Assembly: GCF_014805685.1 (NCBI RefSeq)
Contig: NC_060887.1
Location: 36,336,305 to 36,400,304 of the forward strand
Reading direction: 5' to 3'
Source: Silurus meridionalis
Taxonomy: Eukaryota; Chordata; Actinopteri; Siluriformes; Siluridae
Length of the DNA stretch: 64,000 nt
In this document: positions 24,096 to 37,352 of the stretch, in pieces
Numbering within the stretch: position 1 is the first letter of the stretch
Layout of the letters: each line of letters begins with the position of its first letter
The notes under the pieces: generated by a model
What the model was told of the DNA's origin: nothing
Database searches by the model: none
Seen by the model: the letters and a program-made list of their open reading frames with translations, nothing else
Program-made: the position numbers and the translations under genes

Positions 24096-24817
24096 TAGCT
24101 TTATTTTTATTTTTAAAAATATATATGTTTCAAAGTTATTATATTAAAAAAAATAGGGCAATAATATGGAAACACAAGTATTTTTCAATACTCAGTGTTC
24201 TTTTTTTCATACTAATACAGAATATCATGCAAATTTCACTTTGTTTCTGTGTACCACTGCACACTGCAAGTGACAATAATATACATAACATACAGTACAA
24301 TACACCACACAGTATCTGATATACACCGACATCAACAAGCACGTTAAATAGATATTGCAGTAGAGAAAATATAGAGATAATTCCTTGTTTTCACTGCTGT
24401 AATGTTATTTATGTCGCCTACTTCTCAGGTATAATTGAAATGGGCTGGAGATGGAGGTGGATGTAACTCCAGCTCTTTCATAGTCATCAGCTGTGAGGAG
24501 GAAAGGCGTGGGGATGATTGTGGCTATATTGGAATGGCATTGAAACATAAAGAACACTGCAATTTAGGTGTCTGGTTCTAATTTGGGTTGCAGAACTCAG
24601 TGAGCAGTTTGTTGATGTTTACTGAGCAGTGCAGAAAAAAAATGTGAAATGCAATGACTTGCAAATTATTCATATAAGTGTAATAAATTCACGTTAAAAA
24701 ATAAAGCCAAAACTGAGACGACTATTCCGAATATGTTCTATTTTCTATTCTGTTCTATTATGAACATATAAAAACTTGAATGTATTCTAATAAACCTAGC
24801 TCATTTTAAATGATACA
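24096..24817. other. Intergenic AT-rich DNA
   Basis: No gene. The stretch 24,640-24,690 (tgcaatgacttgcaaattat) resembles the tail of a common fish Tc1-like repeat but is too short to call firmly. Confidence 0.45.
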
Positions 24818-24970
24818 TTTACAGCATTCGGCAGATGCCCTTATCCAGAGCGTCTTGCATATAACTCATTTATACAACCAAGCAGTTATAGGGTTAAGGG
24901 CTTTGTTCAGGGGGCCAGGAGTGGCAGCTTGGTGTGACTGGGATTTAAACAATAAACAATGTGCCAAGCA
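24818..24970 (-). mobile_element. SINE, tRNA-derived family A
   Basis: Contains acatttacagcattcggcag, atgcccttatccagagcgtc and caggagtggcagcttggtgt, then an antisense box-B-like tgggatttaaac. Confidence 0.8.
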
Positions 24971-25427
24971 TTCATTTCCTACACCATTACACCAACTACA
25001 CCAGCCTGGACTGTTGAAACAGAACTCTACCATCTGTGTGCCTCAGCAAAAATGCATCATATTGTATCAGGCCATGTTTTTATAATTCTATAATTCTATG
25101 CTCAATGCAGCCTCAGCTTTCTAAAATGGAACCCAATTTATTCTTGATTTGAAGCTCATAAAAATGCACGTTTTCTTTAGAAAAAATGCTTTCATTTGAT
25201 TGGGTCTTAAAATGGAACTATTTACTCATATGCACACACTGTCATTTAATTGTCATTGTGTTCCAGGCTTAAATGAATTATATTTTATTTATGTTTGTGC
25301 AAAATCACATCAAATTTAAAGTGCTATGATTTTATTACATTTAAAAAATATATATTGTGAGGTCCCTAACTCTAACCATAACCCATACAAAATAGTTTTT
25401 CTTACATCCACTCACTTTATTCTTGTA

Positions 25428-25475
25428 TTCTTTCGGCTTCTCCCATCAGGGGTCACCACAGCGGTTCATCCGGGA
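25428..25475 (-). mobile_element. RTE-like LINE tail fragment
   Basis: Contains tttcggcttctcccatcagg and ggtcaccacagcggttcatc, the antisense 3' end of the RTE-like family; only about 50 bp remains. Confidence 0.7.
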
Positions 25476-25754
25476 CCGCCACTAAGAGTGGCTGGGGTTG
25501 GTTCCCTGACCGGGGCATCCTAACCACTAGACCACCAAAAATCAGAGTGATACAGAGAAGTCCCAAGTATTTCTTGATCTGTGATGATCGCAAATGTTGA
25601 GCTATTTTATGAGTTGCTCAGTAGCTCCTAGTTTTATAACCACAAATGACTGTAAAAGACTGTAGAAAGAACATAACTCATAATCTTACACTCCAGTGCT
25701 CATGATAGTTCTCGCTCTCCAGTGTTCTGTATTGTTAAAGACTATAATCACACT

Positions 25755-25975
25755 CTTGATGTCACCCAAATGAGGATGGGTTCCCCTTTTGAGTCTGGTT
25801 CCTCTTAAGGTTTCTTCCTCATAACATCTAAGGGAGTTTTTCCTTTCCACAGTCACCATGGCTGCTCATCAGGGATAAACACACATCGTTCACCTTAACT
25901 GTTAAATTCTGTAAAGCTGCTTTGAGACAATGTCTGTTATGAAAAGCGCTATATAAATAAACTTTACTTGACTAT
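25755..25975 (+). mobile_element. LINE family B 3' UTR and tail
   Basis: Colinear in the opposite orientation with 30,880-31,100: gatgtcacccaaatgaggat, aaggtttcttcctcataaca, agctgctttgagacaatgtc and gcgctatataaataaacttt. It ends with the ttgact tail unit. Confidence 0.85.
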
Positions 25976-26639
25976 TTCTTCACCGCTGACTGTTACTAAA
26001 CAATTGCCACTCCTTCCATAAATGTTAAACAAAGATTTCTGTAGAAACACTGTCGCTACGGGACAATGGAGTACTATTGCAAATGCAGCAATCCAAGTCT
26101 TCTGTATCAATAATTCATTTAAAACAGTGCAGTGGTATAGATGTGTTAAGTGAACGGTGTAAAAATCTGTGTATGGTGTTCTAAATCACAAGACTACATC
26201 CTCATGCAGTATATAACCCTAGGATATGGACAGGCTTTAGGATTAGCCACCTTTAGTCATGGGTGTGGAAAATGAGTCCCTTATTTATTATAGAGTGAGG
26301 AGAGTCATATTGTCTTCCTCAAAAATGTGCTATTGTGTTGTTACTCTTTCACTAAATAATGCAGCCTAGTAATGTTGCAAATCTAAAATTAACCATCTAA
26401 CCTTCATCTCTGTAGATTATACAATATCCCATATCAAATAACCCATAGAATACAAGTGGGGGAAGTGTCATGTGACATCAGTATAAAGGGACTGTGACAT
26501 CCTGAAGGGAACCAAACAGTGGTTTAAAAAAAAGACCACAAGCTATCAAAACATTGTGAGATGAGCTTCAGTTTTTCAATTTCATTTAGTTATATTTATA
26601 AATTGCTTTTAATAATGGAATAACATAAAAAGGCAAATT
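25976..26639. other. Intergenic DNA
   Basis: Nothing supportable seen. Confidence 0.5.
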
Positions 26640-26850
26640 ATAGTTCAGTGGTTAAGGCTTTGGGTTGCTGATCGGAAAGCCACGGTATCACCAAGTTGCC
26701 ACGCTTGGGCCCTTGAGCAAGGCCCTTAACCCGTCTGTGCTCTAGGTGTGCTGTATCACAGCTAACACTGTGCTTTGCTCCCCAGCTTTTCAAAAACAAA
26801 GAAAGAATTTCACTGTAATGTACATGTAACTAGTAAATGCATCTATTTTT
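26640..26850 (+). mobile_element. SINE, tRNA-derived family B
   Basis: Head tagttcagtggttaaggctt (box A) and gcttgggcccttgagcaagg. The middle is ctgtgctctaggtgtgctgt and the tail aatttcactgtaatgtacat. Box B is partly deleted. Confidence 0.75.
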
Positions 26851-27995
26851 TTCTATTAAAGTTATCTCTAGTGAGCAAGAAAAACAACTTAAGACAAGAA
26901 GTCCCACAAAGGAACTCATTTTCATCTGTAACCCCAAATTTTCATAAGAAACACCAAAAAGTCTGGTTATATATACATTTTTCTTCCAACTTGAACATTA
27001 TTAGATGTTTAAGAAAGAAAAAAATTGTACACACTTGAATACCCAAGTAAATATTGGCATATTTTTTTGGATTTAAGTTGTTGACAGCCTTAAAGCCCAG
27101 AAAGCCAAGCCAGATGAGCAGCCTTTCTTCTCATGGCTTTAAAAAAATTTCTCATTAAATTCATGTGAGCTTTAAAAATGTAACAGAGTAAATATAGCAG
27201 GTAATTACCACTGACCCCTGAGGGGCAGCCAAATGAGTCCATGACATATTAATTAGGAGTTCTAAAAATATATATATGCAAACCTGAGAAAAATAAGTGA
27301 AGTGAAGTGAAGCAGCTCTTAATAAAACTGACTCCTGTTTACGATCATTACTTGCCGGTTCCTTTGTCTCTGTTGCTGATGACTGTCTTTACTCTCAGTC
27401 TCTTTCTCATACCCTCTCTCTCTTGGTATCTGTCAAGCTGAAACACAATCCTCCTCTCGGCTGGTTCCTAGGGGAGTGAATAAAGGCAGCCCTCAGGCAC
27501 AACTCTACTGAATGTAAAGTAGATGAGATGGTCCCACTTCTCCAGGTGGATCTGCCTGAAACCTGCATTAAGATGTTCACTTCAGCAGTTTGCTTGGGGC
27601 TGTGGAGCTTCTGGCTTTTTTAGAGAGAACCTGCTAAAAATATATCCTAGTGCTAACATTGGTAAAAAAAAAAAACATGCATCAAAGCTATTAGTACTGA
27701 ATGGAGGTCATACTTCACCGACTTCCCACTCTCTCTCTTTGCATGCTTTAAGGTGGCAGGGTAGGAGTTTCCTTCAGTGTAGCTGTAAATGAAGATGAAC
27801 ACTGATTAAGGGTGACTAATCATGCAGGATTGCGCTGCCTCTGTTTCATTGTAGATCATGTAACATTAATATACATGAGCAAAAATAAGTGTTTGCATGA
27901 ACAGGTCAGCATTTAAGAACCCATCAACCGAACAATACACCTCAACAATGATCAAGGTTTCTTCTTCATACTTCACCATCTCTGGGAGGTCATAG
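26851..27995. other. Intergenic, partly single-copy DNA
   Basis: No exon found. About 27,070-27,300 contains homeodomain-type TAATTA cores and is not repeat-like, so it is a weak candidate for conserved non-coding sequence. Confidence 0.35.
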
Positions 27996-27999
27996 CCTA

Positions 28000-28255
28000 G
28001 TGGTTAAGCTGATGGCCTGTTGCTACTGCTGTGCCCATGAGCAAGGACCCTCAATCCTAACTTGCTGGATAAGAACATCTATCAAATGAAATAAATGTTT
28101 TCCTTGATACAGTTGAAACTGGCTCACTCATTAAGGATAAACTTAAAGGCACTAATTGTATAAATTCTAACTTCATAAACTCTTTATGTATGTAAAGCTG
28201 CTTTTAGACAATGTCTAGTAAAAGCGTTATACAAATAAAACTGAATTGAACTAAA
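28000..28255 (+). mobile_element. SINE followed by a LINE B tail
   Basis: 28,000-28,105 has a tRNA-like head catagcctagtggttaagct and a tail tgctggataagaacatctat. 28,120-28,255 is a LINE family B end (gtaaagctgcttttagacaa, aaagcgttatacaaataaaa). Confidence 0.65.
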
Positions 28256-28636
28256 TTGGATTAATAATTTTTTACTTAATGTATCACTGTACCTCCTGTA
28301 GATTGAAATCTTCATTCTTAAATAACGCTTGATGAATTAATGTTTATGTGGTCCCAAATACTTAAGCGCCAATAACAGATGGTGAAGTAATAACACTTAA
28401 AAAAAAAATAATGAAGTATAAATTAAACAGATTAAGAACATAAGAACAGAAAGCTTTACTATGTAAAAGGATTGATATAAAATTAGGGTGCAGATGAAGG
28501 TTGGATGTAAAAGGAATCTCTTTTTTAGCCCATAGTGGTGTGATGAAAATTCAGGAAATGTAAGAATTTTAAATGTAAATTTGACAGGCTTCCTTTTCCA
28601 GAGCAACAGAAGAAATTTTCAATGAATGCATTTTTT

Positions 28637-29115
28637 TACATTTACATTTACATTTGCGGCATTTAGCAGACGCCCTTATCCAGAGCGACGTACAAAAGTG
28701 CTTTGAGTCTCTAGTAATGAATAAATCTACACTGGTACACAAGATTACAAACTTAATATAAATATAACCCTTGAATTCTACAAGGCAAACTTGGAAAGGG
28801 TTAATTTAAGTGTTTCAGGAAGAGGATGGTCTTAAATCGTCGCTTGAAGATAATCAGGGACTCTGCTGTACGGACATCTAGGGGAAGTTCATTCCACCAC
28901 CTTAGTGCCAAAACAGAGAAGAGCCTTGAAGTGTACTAACTTCTCATTCTGAGAGAAGGAGGTACCAGTCGAGCAGTGCCAGTCTGCCAGTCGAGCAGTG
29001 CCGGTCCATTTTTGGCCTTGTAGACAAGCATCAGTGTTTTGAATCTGATACATGCAGCTACTAGTGGAGGGAGCAGCAGGGGTGGTGTGGGAGAACTTGT
29101 GCAGATTGAACACAA
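28637..29115 (-). mobile_element. LINE family A 3' end, minus strand
   Basis: Best copy of this family. The minus strand encodes AACIRFKTLMLVYKAKNGPA, then RWWNELPLDVRTAESLIIFK and RRFKTILFLKHLN before a stop, the standard end of a fish LINE ORF2. Its 3' UTR follows and ends with the gcgtctgctaaatgccgcaa tail and CATTTA-type repeats at 28,637. The remainder of the LINE is absent. Confidence 0.85.
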
Positions 29116-29721
29116 GTCATGAGACATGAATATACAACATATATTATATACAACATGCACAATCCTGAATTGTATAGTGCAATATTATATAGTGTATAAT
29201 ACGGCATTTAAGGTGCAGCTCAGGTTGCGCAGACAAAACATAACTGACAAGTAAAACAAAGTGAAGCCAGGGTGGAACTGAAGCAGAGCAAGTAAAAAGA
29301 TCTCAAACAAAAAGATTTCATGACAATGAAACCAACTCAAAGCCAACAATGGGCAGAAAATCCCCTCCTCGATTTATATCTGAGAAGATTAAAAATGTCT
29401 TTTAGATCCAAAACAGGGAAAGTTGATAAAATAATTTTTTGTTCATTTTGCTCAGCAGCATGATTCTCTAGACTACATCTTTTGATTTGACCTTTTCCAC
29501 GTTCACCTGCCAATCTAAACATGGAAACACGAATGAATGAATTGAAACAGAGAGGAACGATGGATGACCCTGAAGACACCGACGGGGAAAAAAAAGCTCC
29601 CAGAAGCTGTTCTGAGTACGAAAGAAGTGTGACAGCAAGAAGGTTCACTTCCAAATGAAGTGCTAGAGTGTATTGTCTCCAGTGGGCCCAGAGTTCATCT
29701 GTTTCAATAGAGTTAAGATTG

Positions 29722-29805
<84 letters not shown>

Positions 29806-29953
29806 ACTGTTTAAACAAGCAGCCAGTGAAAGCTCAGTGCAGCAGAAACAGCAACAGTAGATAAATCATCACCTGTACATAAATACCACTCCTAACTGCC
29901 TCAGCTATCTTCATTTACCAAAGGTTGAACCATGGCATTTTCTCAGTCACAGG

Positions 29954-29996
<43 letters not shown>

Positions 29997-30085
29997 CCTG
30001 GTGGAATGAGCTGTGAAACTCCCCCAAAATTACCCCAGACTTCAGATTGAATGTATTCTTGCTCTCTCTCTCTTTCTCTCCCGCT

Positions 30086-30151
<66 letters not shown>

Positions 30152-30509
30152 TGCACACACAGTTCTCAGCGGGATTGTTTTGCCTGCAGATTGCCGCATT
30201 GTTTTATCCAGCACTGTGTTTCCACTCTATCTTACTCTAACCTCATCCGTAAATGCTGGGAAACATCTAAAACACATCCTCTACAGCCTGTTTCAAGCTT
30301 TTCACACAGTCACACTCCGCTGTTTGTGTACCCACATTTGCTCAAGTAAAGCCATCTGGGTTAATGTGGTTGGTGTGATGTGTTGATGAGCACAGCTCTG
30401 TTTGACGACACGATTAACCCTGTTTATCGTTGCTGATGTGGTCCCCGCTTGATAAATTGCTCTTGGCTTGGGTTTCCAAAGAAATCACAAAATTGTGTAA
30501 TGTAATTTA
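29116..30509. other. Intergenic DNA rich in CA/GT microsatellites
   Basis: Holds a (CT)n(CA)n tract at 29,721-29,802, (GT)n at 29,956-29,992, and (TC)n then (CA)n at 30,062-30,148. Open frames here are repeat artefacts. No exon seen. Confidence 0.75.
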
Positions 30510-32300
30510 CGCTCCAGTTTACGCACTGCTTTTCGGAAACTGGGCTCTCCTCTCCGTTTATTGACGTACATCATCTCTAGAAGCATATATTTTAACCTCA
30601 TAAAATAATGACTCAGAGTTTTCCTGCATTTTTGTGCATATTTGTTTTTTTGTGCATTGTGGTTTTCCTGGGGATTTAAAATGAAAGCAAATTGTGTGTT
30701 TTTTGTGTAAATTATACAGGAAAGAAAAACGCAGTAGTATGAATGGTTCGTGAAAAAGTGTAACAACTGTTTTGAACTGTTTTCGATGACCTTTTCCTTC
30801 ATGATGCCAAGCTTTTCTTTTAAAGTCTGTCTTGTAAATGTCCTTGTAAATGTAGCTACGACTTATTTCAAGTCAAGTCAAGTCAAGTTTATTTGTATAG
30901 CGCTTTTCACAACAGACATTGTCTCAAAGCAGCTTTACACAAATCAACAGTGATGGTGAATGGTGTGCATTTGTACCTGATGAGCAGCCGTGGCGACTGT
31001 GGCAAGGAAAAACTCCCTTAGATGTTATGAGGAAGAAACCTTGAGAGGAACCAGACTCAAAAGGGGAACCCATCCTCATCTGGGTGACATCAAGAGTTTG
31101 ATCATAAATCTTTCAACAATACAGAACACTGGAGAGTGAGAACTAACATGAGTACTGGAGTATAAGATTATAAGTAATGTTCTTTCTGCAGTCTTAAACA
31201 GTCTATATGGTTAGTAGCTCCGAGTTTTATAAGCTCAGCATTTGTGATCACCACAGATCCAGCATCAGCTTCTCCATGCCAGAGCCTTTAAACACTCCAG
31301 GAGGTCCAATGTCAAAACTCCACACATGTAGCGGGATCCAAATGGCACTGGTACGCCTCTAGATGGTTCAGGATGTTTGTGAGTTCGGCATCTACTTCTT
31401 TAAAGGTCCGTAATCATCACGAGGTGGGAGGTGACTGGAGCTGGAGCAACCTCAGGAAGCCTCGGGATGGGGAGAGAAAGAGAAGCAGTGGAGAGGAATT
31501 AGCGTAGCTGCTGTTCATGATATTAACAGCACAAGTTGATAATGTGCATGTGATCAGATGTTCTGGAGCACAAGGTTATGATGTGATGTGTGTTATGTGT
31601 AGGCTTTGCTAAAAAGATATGTTTTTAATCTACACTTAAATTGGGTGAGTGTGTCTGAGCCCCGAACACCGTCAGGAAGACTATTCCAGAGTTTAGGAGC
31701 TAAATGTGAAAATGCTCTACCACCTTTAGTGGACTTTGCTATTCTAGGAACTACTAGAAGCCCAGAGTTTTGAGATCTCAGGGGCGTGGCGGATTGTAGC
31801 GTGTTAAAAGACTGGATAGATACACGGGAGCCAAACCATTTAGTGCTTTATAAGTGAGAAGTAATAGTTTGTAGTCTATTCGAAACTTAACAGGAAGCCA
31901 ATGTAGGGACGATAAGATCGGGGTTATGTGATCATATTTTTTTGACCTTGTAAGAACTCTGGCTGCTGCATTCTGGACTAACTGAAGCTTGTTGACTTAT
32001 TTCTTCTCCTCTGTCAGAAATTGTGAAATAAAAAACAGCTATTAAATCCAAACGAATATATGTTTGAGCTTGTGCGGTTTGCTAGAGATGTGGTTTTTGA
32101 GCTCTGATTAGTGCGCTCTCTAAAACATCCAATCAAAGGATGTGAAAATGCCTAGAAGCAGTGCACCGGAGAGAAAATCTTTGAAATTAAGAGAAAAGAC
32201 TATTGGGAATAATTAAATACATATTCATGGACAAAAATATATTAAAAGGTAAGTCAGTGATTCTGATATAGTTTAAGCCAGCAGAGTCAAAAGACAACAA
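30510..32300. mobile_element. Unclassified DNA-type repeat R1, split by a LINE insertion
   Basis: 30,510-30,869 and 32,004-32,300 are colinear with one continuous stretch at 41,450-42,150. Shared blocks include tacatcatctctagaagcat, aaagcaaattgtgtg, then tttgagcttgtgcggtttgc and taagtcagtgattctgatat. The intervening 1.1 kb is a LINE B fragment. Confidence 0.75.
30870..31993 (-). mobile_element. LINE family B fragment with target-site duplication
   Basis: On the minus strand the high-coordinate half (31,993 to about 31,600) encodes the end of a LINE ORF2: QLVQNAAARVLTRSKKYDH, ILSSLHWLPVKFRIDYKLLL and TYKALNGLAPVYL. A frame break near 31,780 follows. The 3' UTR (about 31,600-30,900) ends with an AAATAAA-type sequence and CTTGA units. 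It is flanked by the 10-bp direct repeat gacttatttc at 30,860-30,869 and 31,994-32,003. It is 5'-truncated, as usual for LINE insertions. Confidence 0.88.
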
Positions 32301-33755
32301 GCATTATTTATCCAAAGTTATGACTTTGGGGTTTTTAGACGTTGTAGTCATTGACACGACGCAAGTCCGCTAGTAATGGCTTGACCTTAAAAAAAAGGAT
32401 TTGAGGTTTTTGTGTCTCAATTTTCCCTTGGCTTTAAAAGTCTTATGACTCAGTCTTGACTCATCCTGATTTTGGACTTGTCTTAGACATGACTATTCAT
32501 TTTTTTACTACAGCTCTGCGCTGAGCTCTGTTTGGATATGCTGTGGCCTATTTATGGAAAAGCATTCCTGCCCAACCGCAGCAGGATACGAGGTCTATCT
32601 TTTAATAATTTTCTGCAATAAATGTCACACAGCATTTGAACATTGCTTCAACCATGCATATAAATATGGAGATCATTTACACATCCTTTTACTCTCACTC
32701 GCCGGCATCTTTAGGCTGAATATAGTTACATAAAAATGTAACTTTTTTTCTTTTCTAAATCTGTTACTTTGAGTTTTAATCACTATCGAGTTCCATCCAG
32801 TGATTTTTAGATCAAAGATTATAAAAAAAAGTTATATAATTATATGATGCAAATCAATCCTAAAGTCTCTTATGTATACTCTTATGTATATGTACTGTAA
32901 TATGTTTTTTTTTTCAAGATTCCAATATTTTGTATTTTTTACAAGATTGAACTGAATTCTTTTTTTTGTATTCATTTAATTTACACATAAATATTTTGTG
33001 TATTGTTTGTTTGCTGGTTTCAGAATCTTGGGCGGCAGAGTTTACAGATTTATCATCTACTAAAATATCTCTATATCTTTTTTAAAAAGCTTATTTATAT
33101 CTCTTTTAATATTCTTGGGTGAAAAAATTGTCAGCTGAAAGGCTCCTTTGTTAATCTTGCAAGTGTTGCATTTCTAAAAGGTTTCTTTTGCCCCATGTGC
33201 AAAACCTGTATTTTACTACCACACTATGGAGTTGACTAATGTGCTTATAAACATATAACCATGTTGTGGTTAGAATAAATGATGACACAATACCTTAAAC
33301 TGCCAAGTGTTATACTGGGAGGTGAAAACAAATAAAATAACAGTATAAATCTTGGCAGATTGTTTTCTTCTCACTTGGGAGGAAACTCTGAGGGGCAAAT
33401 AAAAGCAGGAACCCAATAAAGAAGGAAAATCTTGCCTGGATTTTAGCCTGTCACTGAGACCTGAGGGAGGTCTTCTGACAAGAAGGACATTCAATCCTTC
33501 GATCTGTGTTTGATGTCCCTAAGGACTGGGCTTTTGTACTCATTAGCTTTAACAGGGATGCTTGATCATGGAAGAGGGGCTTTGTCTAAGCGAGACCTTG
33601 TGGAGGTCCCTCAGGCTCAGAGGAGAGTGAGACAGGAAGAGTCACATGAGGCACTATCAGCGCTCCACATGAGCTTTTCCTCCTCAGGCTACTGATGGAA
33701 CTGAACCTAGAAATCAGAGATAAAGCGCACATGGGCAATATTACCAAAAGGGCAT

Positions 33756-33815
<60 letters not shown>

Positions 33816-34439
33816 GTAGAAGTAAAAAAGGGAATGACAAAGGCAGCATAGTAACTGACTCCGTAATCAGAGTCAGTAACTGAATAAAAAAGAAAAGAGG
33901 AAAAAGAAAAAAAAGAGCAACAATAACAGCTTTGTTCCTAGAGGTTGTGAACAAAGCTGCTTGAGAAGCCGAGTTATGTTCAGAGTGCAGATCATTTTTT
34001 TTTTTTTCAGTTTTGAGCCGTGACTGCTGCTGGATGAAGACTCAACACACAGACCAGCTGAGGCAGAGCTTTTTTAGTTTATTACAACTTTCCATTTGAG
34101 TTTCAGTCAGACAGTATCAAAAAGGCTTTACAGAATTCCAGCTGTATAACGGGGAGGCGAATAACAACCTTAAAAGTGAGAGAGAATATTCTTTTAACCA
34201 TTTGTACACCTGAATTGAACAAATAATGGATTGTCTAAAAACTTTATTAATATAAGGCATAATTGCCATACATATGAAACAATTAAGGTTTTTGCTTTGT
34301 GTCCCTTATGAACATATCTGAGACAATAAAGACTCCTTGAGAAAAGATGGTCATTGGTTTTCCTTGAAGGTTTTAATCTATAAGAGTTTTGGTGGTGTTT
34401 TCCACTGAGCAGGAACCTTTTGGACATCAGAAGTTTCTG
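32301..34439. other. Intergenic DNA
   Basis: Contains a (GT)n tract at 33,759-33,812 and several poly-T runs. No exon, RNA gene or classified repeat is visible. Confidence 0.5.
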
Positions 34440-34665
34440 AATTGACAGAGCTTTAAGACACTGGAGATGACTGAAGACCTACCTCTTCCTGAAATACTTA
34501 AATTAGCACTTCCAAGCTTGTAGAATTCAAGGGTTATATTTATATTAAGTTTGTAATCTTGCGTACCAGTGTAGATTTATTCATTACTAGAGACTCAAAG
34601 CACTTTTGTACGTCGCTCTGGATAAGGGCGTCTGCTAAACGCCGCAAATGTAAATGCAAATCTAC
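34440..34665 (+). mobile_element. LINE family A 3' end, plus strand
   Basis: Colinear with the reverse complement of 28,637-28,855: gaagacctacctcttcctga, then gcacttttgtacgtcgctct and gcgtctgctaaacgccgcaa, ending in a short AAATGTAAATG tail. Only the last few codons of the ORF remain. Confidence 0.85.
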
Positions 34666-34759
34666 AAAATGATTTCTAACATGTCCAGGATTTAATCAGA
34701 CATTGTGTGATGAGATCAGTGTTATAATCTGATATAGACATTATCCTAAGGCTATGTGC

Positions 34760-35205
34760 ACCATAATATATTTTTGTTTAAAACGTATATTTTCCTCTCA
34801 GTTTCGGCCTTCCTTCTACTCTGAGATGGCATTTACAGTCAAGGAAAATGTAGCTTTTTAAAAACACTCTTCAAAGTGGAGAGATTTGAAAATGGCATTT
34901 TTGCATCTCAGTGTGGACTGTGAAAACGCTGCCTTTCAAAAACGATGATGCATTTTTTTGTCATTTGACGGTGCCTTTTCTCGACATGTTTCAAAGAGCA
35001 AGAAAAGAACACACGGAAGGTGAAAATGACGCACGTCAAAGCGTCTTAGGTTTAGCTCACTGACAGTAAAGGGAGGTAAGCGTTCTCGTGTTGATTAGCA
35101 ACTTTTGGGAAACGAATGGAAATAATAGTGTTGACGCAGAGAATTTTTGGGTGAAAACGTTGTTTTCAAATGTATCCGGATAAGTGTAGACGGATCTCCG
35201 GTGTA
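34760..35205. mobile_element. MITE-like repeat
   Basis: Fuller copy of the family seen at 23,950-24,095. It has atggcatttacagtcaagga, gtagctttttaaaaacactc, ttttgggaaacgaatggaaa and a right end aaatgtatccggataagtgt. No ORF; terminal repeats not resolved. Confidence 0.55.
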
Positions 35206-35910
35206 GATCATTGGGTGGTTGGGAATGCAGCAATCTTACTCAGATCCAGAGTAGAACATCTGAGTGTTAAATCTATTTTTAGGTGAACTCTATCTTCTGA
35301 AAAATGATTAGACTCTGAATTAAATCCACAATCAAACAATTCACACTGCAGTGATTTTTGATGGATGTACGTCGTGATACTGAGCCAATGGACCGACCTG
35401 TAGCACTACAGCCATGCAATGCATTCTGGACAATTCTAACTGGACAAACTAACAACAAGAGAAAATGATGTGATACACAAAACATGTTAAAATATTCGAT
35501 TCTATAGCTACCCATATCTTCTATTTCTAGCTCCTTGTCCTCTCTGCAATTCTTCCTTTATTAAATGTAGTGTGAAACCAGACGAATCTCAGAGCAAATG
35601 AATCAATTAAACATCTCTGATTCTGATACTGTTTTAGAAGACCAAAATAATGATTGCTAAAGTGTAGTCCTACAAGAGGTACAATAACTGACGTTATTAT
35701 GTTTACTGTATACACACGTGCAAACACACATGCATACACACACAAACATCATTCTTCAGTGCCCAGTGAATGAGTCACACATTGAATAAGTGCTTCTAGT
35801 TCTTTGAATTTGACTGCTGTGATCCCTTGAGTTATTTCTGGCTATGATGAGTAAGCAAACACACACACACAAACACACACACACACACACATGCACACAC
35901 ACACACACAT

Positions 35911-35956
<46 letters not shown>

Positions 35957-36130
35957 CTGCAAAGTGTCTAATAATTTGGCAGTGTTGCTAAAATCATGCT
36001 GTTCCATACAATCTCTCATTATGTTGACTCACTGTAGCATTTCCTAAAATAAATAGGAAAAGACACCCAGCCACACCAGTGCAGTAAATCTGCTGTAGCT
36101 GCTGCTGCTATGCCTCAGATGCTGCTTACT

Positions 36131-36198
<68 letters not shown>

Positions 36199-36894
36199 GT
36201 GTTATTCAGATCTCTGACCTGTATATAAACCAATAAATTAATCAATACAATGCATCTAATACAAGTTGGCATTTGTATTGCGATTGTTTTTTTTTTTTTA
36301 CATATTTGCATAAATTTGGCAAAAACCAATTTGTTTATCTTTAATTATGCACTGCACTTAAAGATGCGCTACACTTTTATTATTTAGAAAGTGACCAATA
36401 AATTGTGGCCAATATTTTATATACAGATTGAAATCTCCTCGTTAAACCGTTTCTCGAGCGCGTTCTCTCAGCACCACTGCTGCTGCTGTATGTGAATATG
36501 ACGTATCACAAAACTACAGAGACAGAGGCGTGTCCTGAGAGTCACATAGAATACAGAGTAACATGGTAGAATACAGATTAACATGGCAGAGGTAGAGCTG
36601 CATCTTTCTGGTGTCAGAACTGAAAAAAGAACGCCTGGTTTTATTGACTTTTTTTTTTCAGTACAAAGGCCTGTTTGTTAAAGGTCCATGTGTTAGAAGT
36701 CAGAAGTCACTTAAGTAAATTATGATTTGTTGTCTGTCTGATCCAATGTAATAAAAGTGAACTATCTGCACCATATTGAATTGCAAAGCATCATATGTTT
36801 TTAATTGAATCGTATTGAATGCATCGTAATGGGGTAAATAGTTTTGCATCGAAGCCTATGGAGTGTTTATAGTTTGCCACGGACTCACTGTAGA
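35206..36894. other. Intergenic DNA with long microsatellites
   Basis: Holds (AC)n at 35,858-35,953 and (GT)n at 36,134-36,202. No exon seen. Confidence 0.6.
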
Positions 36895-37046
36895 AAGAAA
36901 AAGAAAAAGAAGAAGAAGAAGAAAAACAAGAAAAAAAAAGAAGAAAAAGAAGAAGAAGAAAAAAGAAGAAAGAAGAAAAAAGAAGAAGAAGGAGAAGAAT
37001 AAGAAGCAAAAAAGAAGAAGAAGAAGAAGAAGAAGAAGGAGAAGAA
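36895..37046. repeat. (GAA)n/(AAG)n tract
   Basis: About 150 bp of imperfect GAA/AAG repeat, a purine-only strand. Unlike the short AAG tails of the RTE-like LINEs it has no LINE sequence beside it, so it is probably an independent microsatellite. Confidence 0.9.
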
Positions 37047-37179
37047 AACATACATTTCCCAATTAACTTTGGTGTTTGGCTCAATAATATTTTTTGGGGG
37101 GTGGGAAATAAAAATATCTGACACGGAAAGATTTGAGCAATATGGGTGAAAATGGTTTGTCGTAGTTTGTTTCTTATAT

Positions 37180-37181
<2 letters not shown>

Positions 37182-37243
<62 letters not shown>

Positions 37244-37316
37244 TGCACCTGTTCTGTAATTCCTCATACACAAATAATGGCATCCGTCTGCTGGAACTGT
37301 TGCCATGGCCACCACA

Positions 37317-37352
<36 letters not shown>

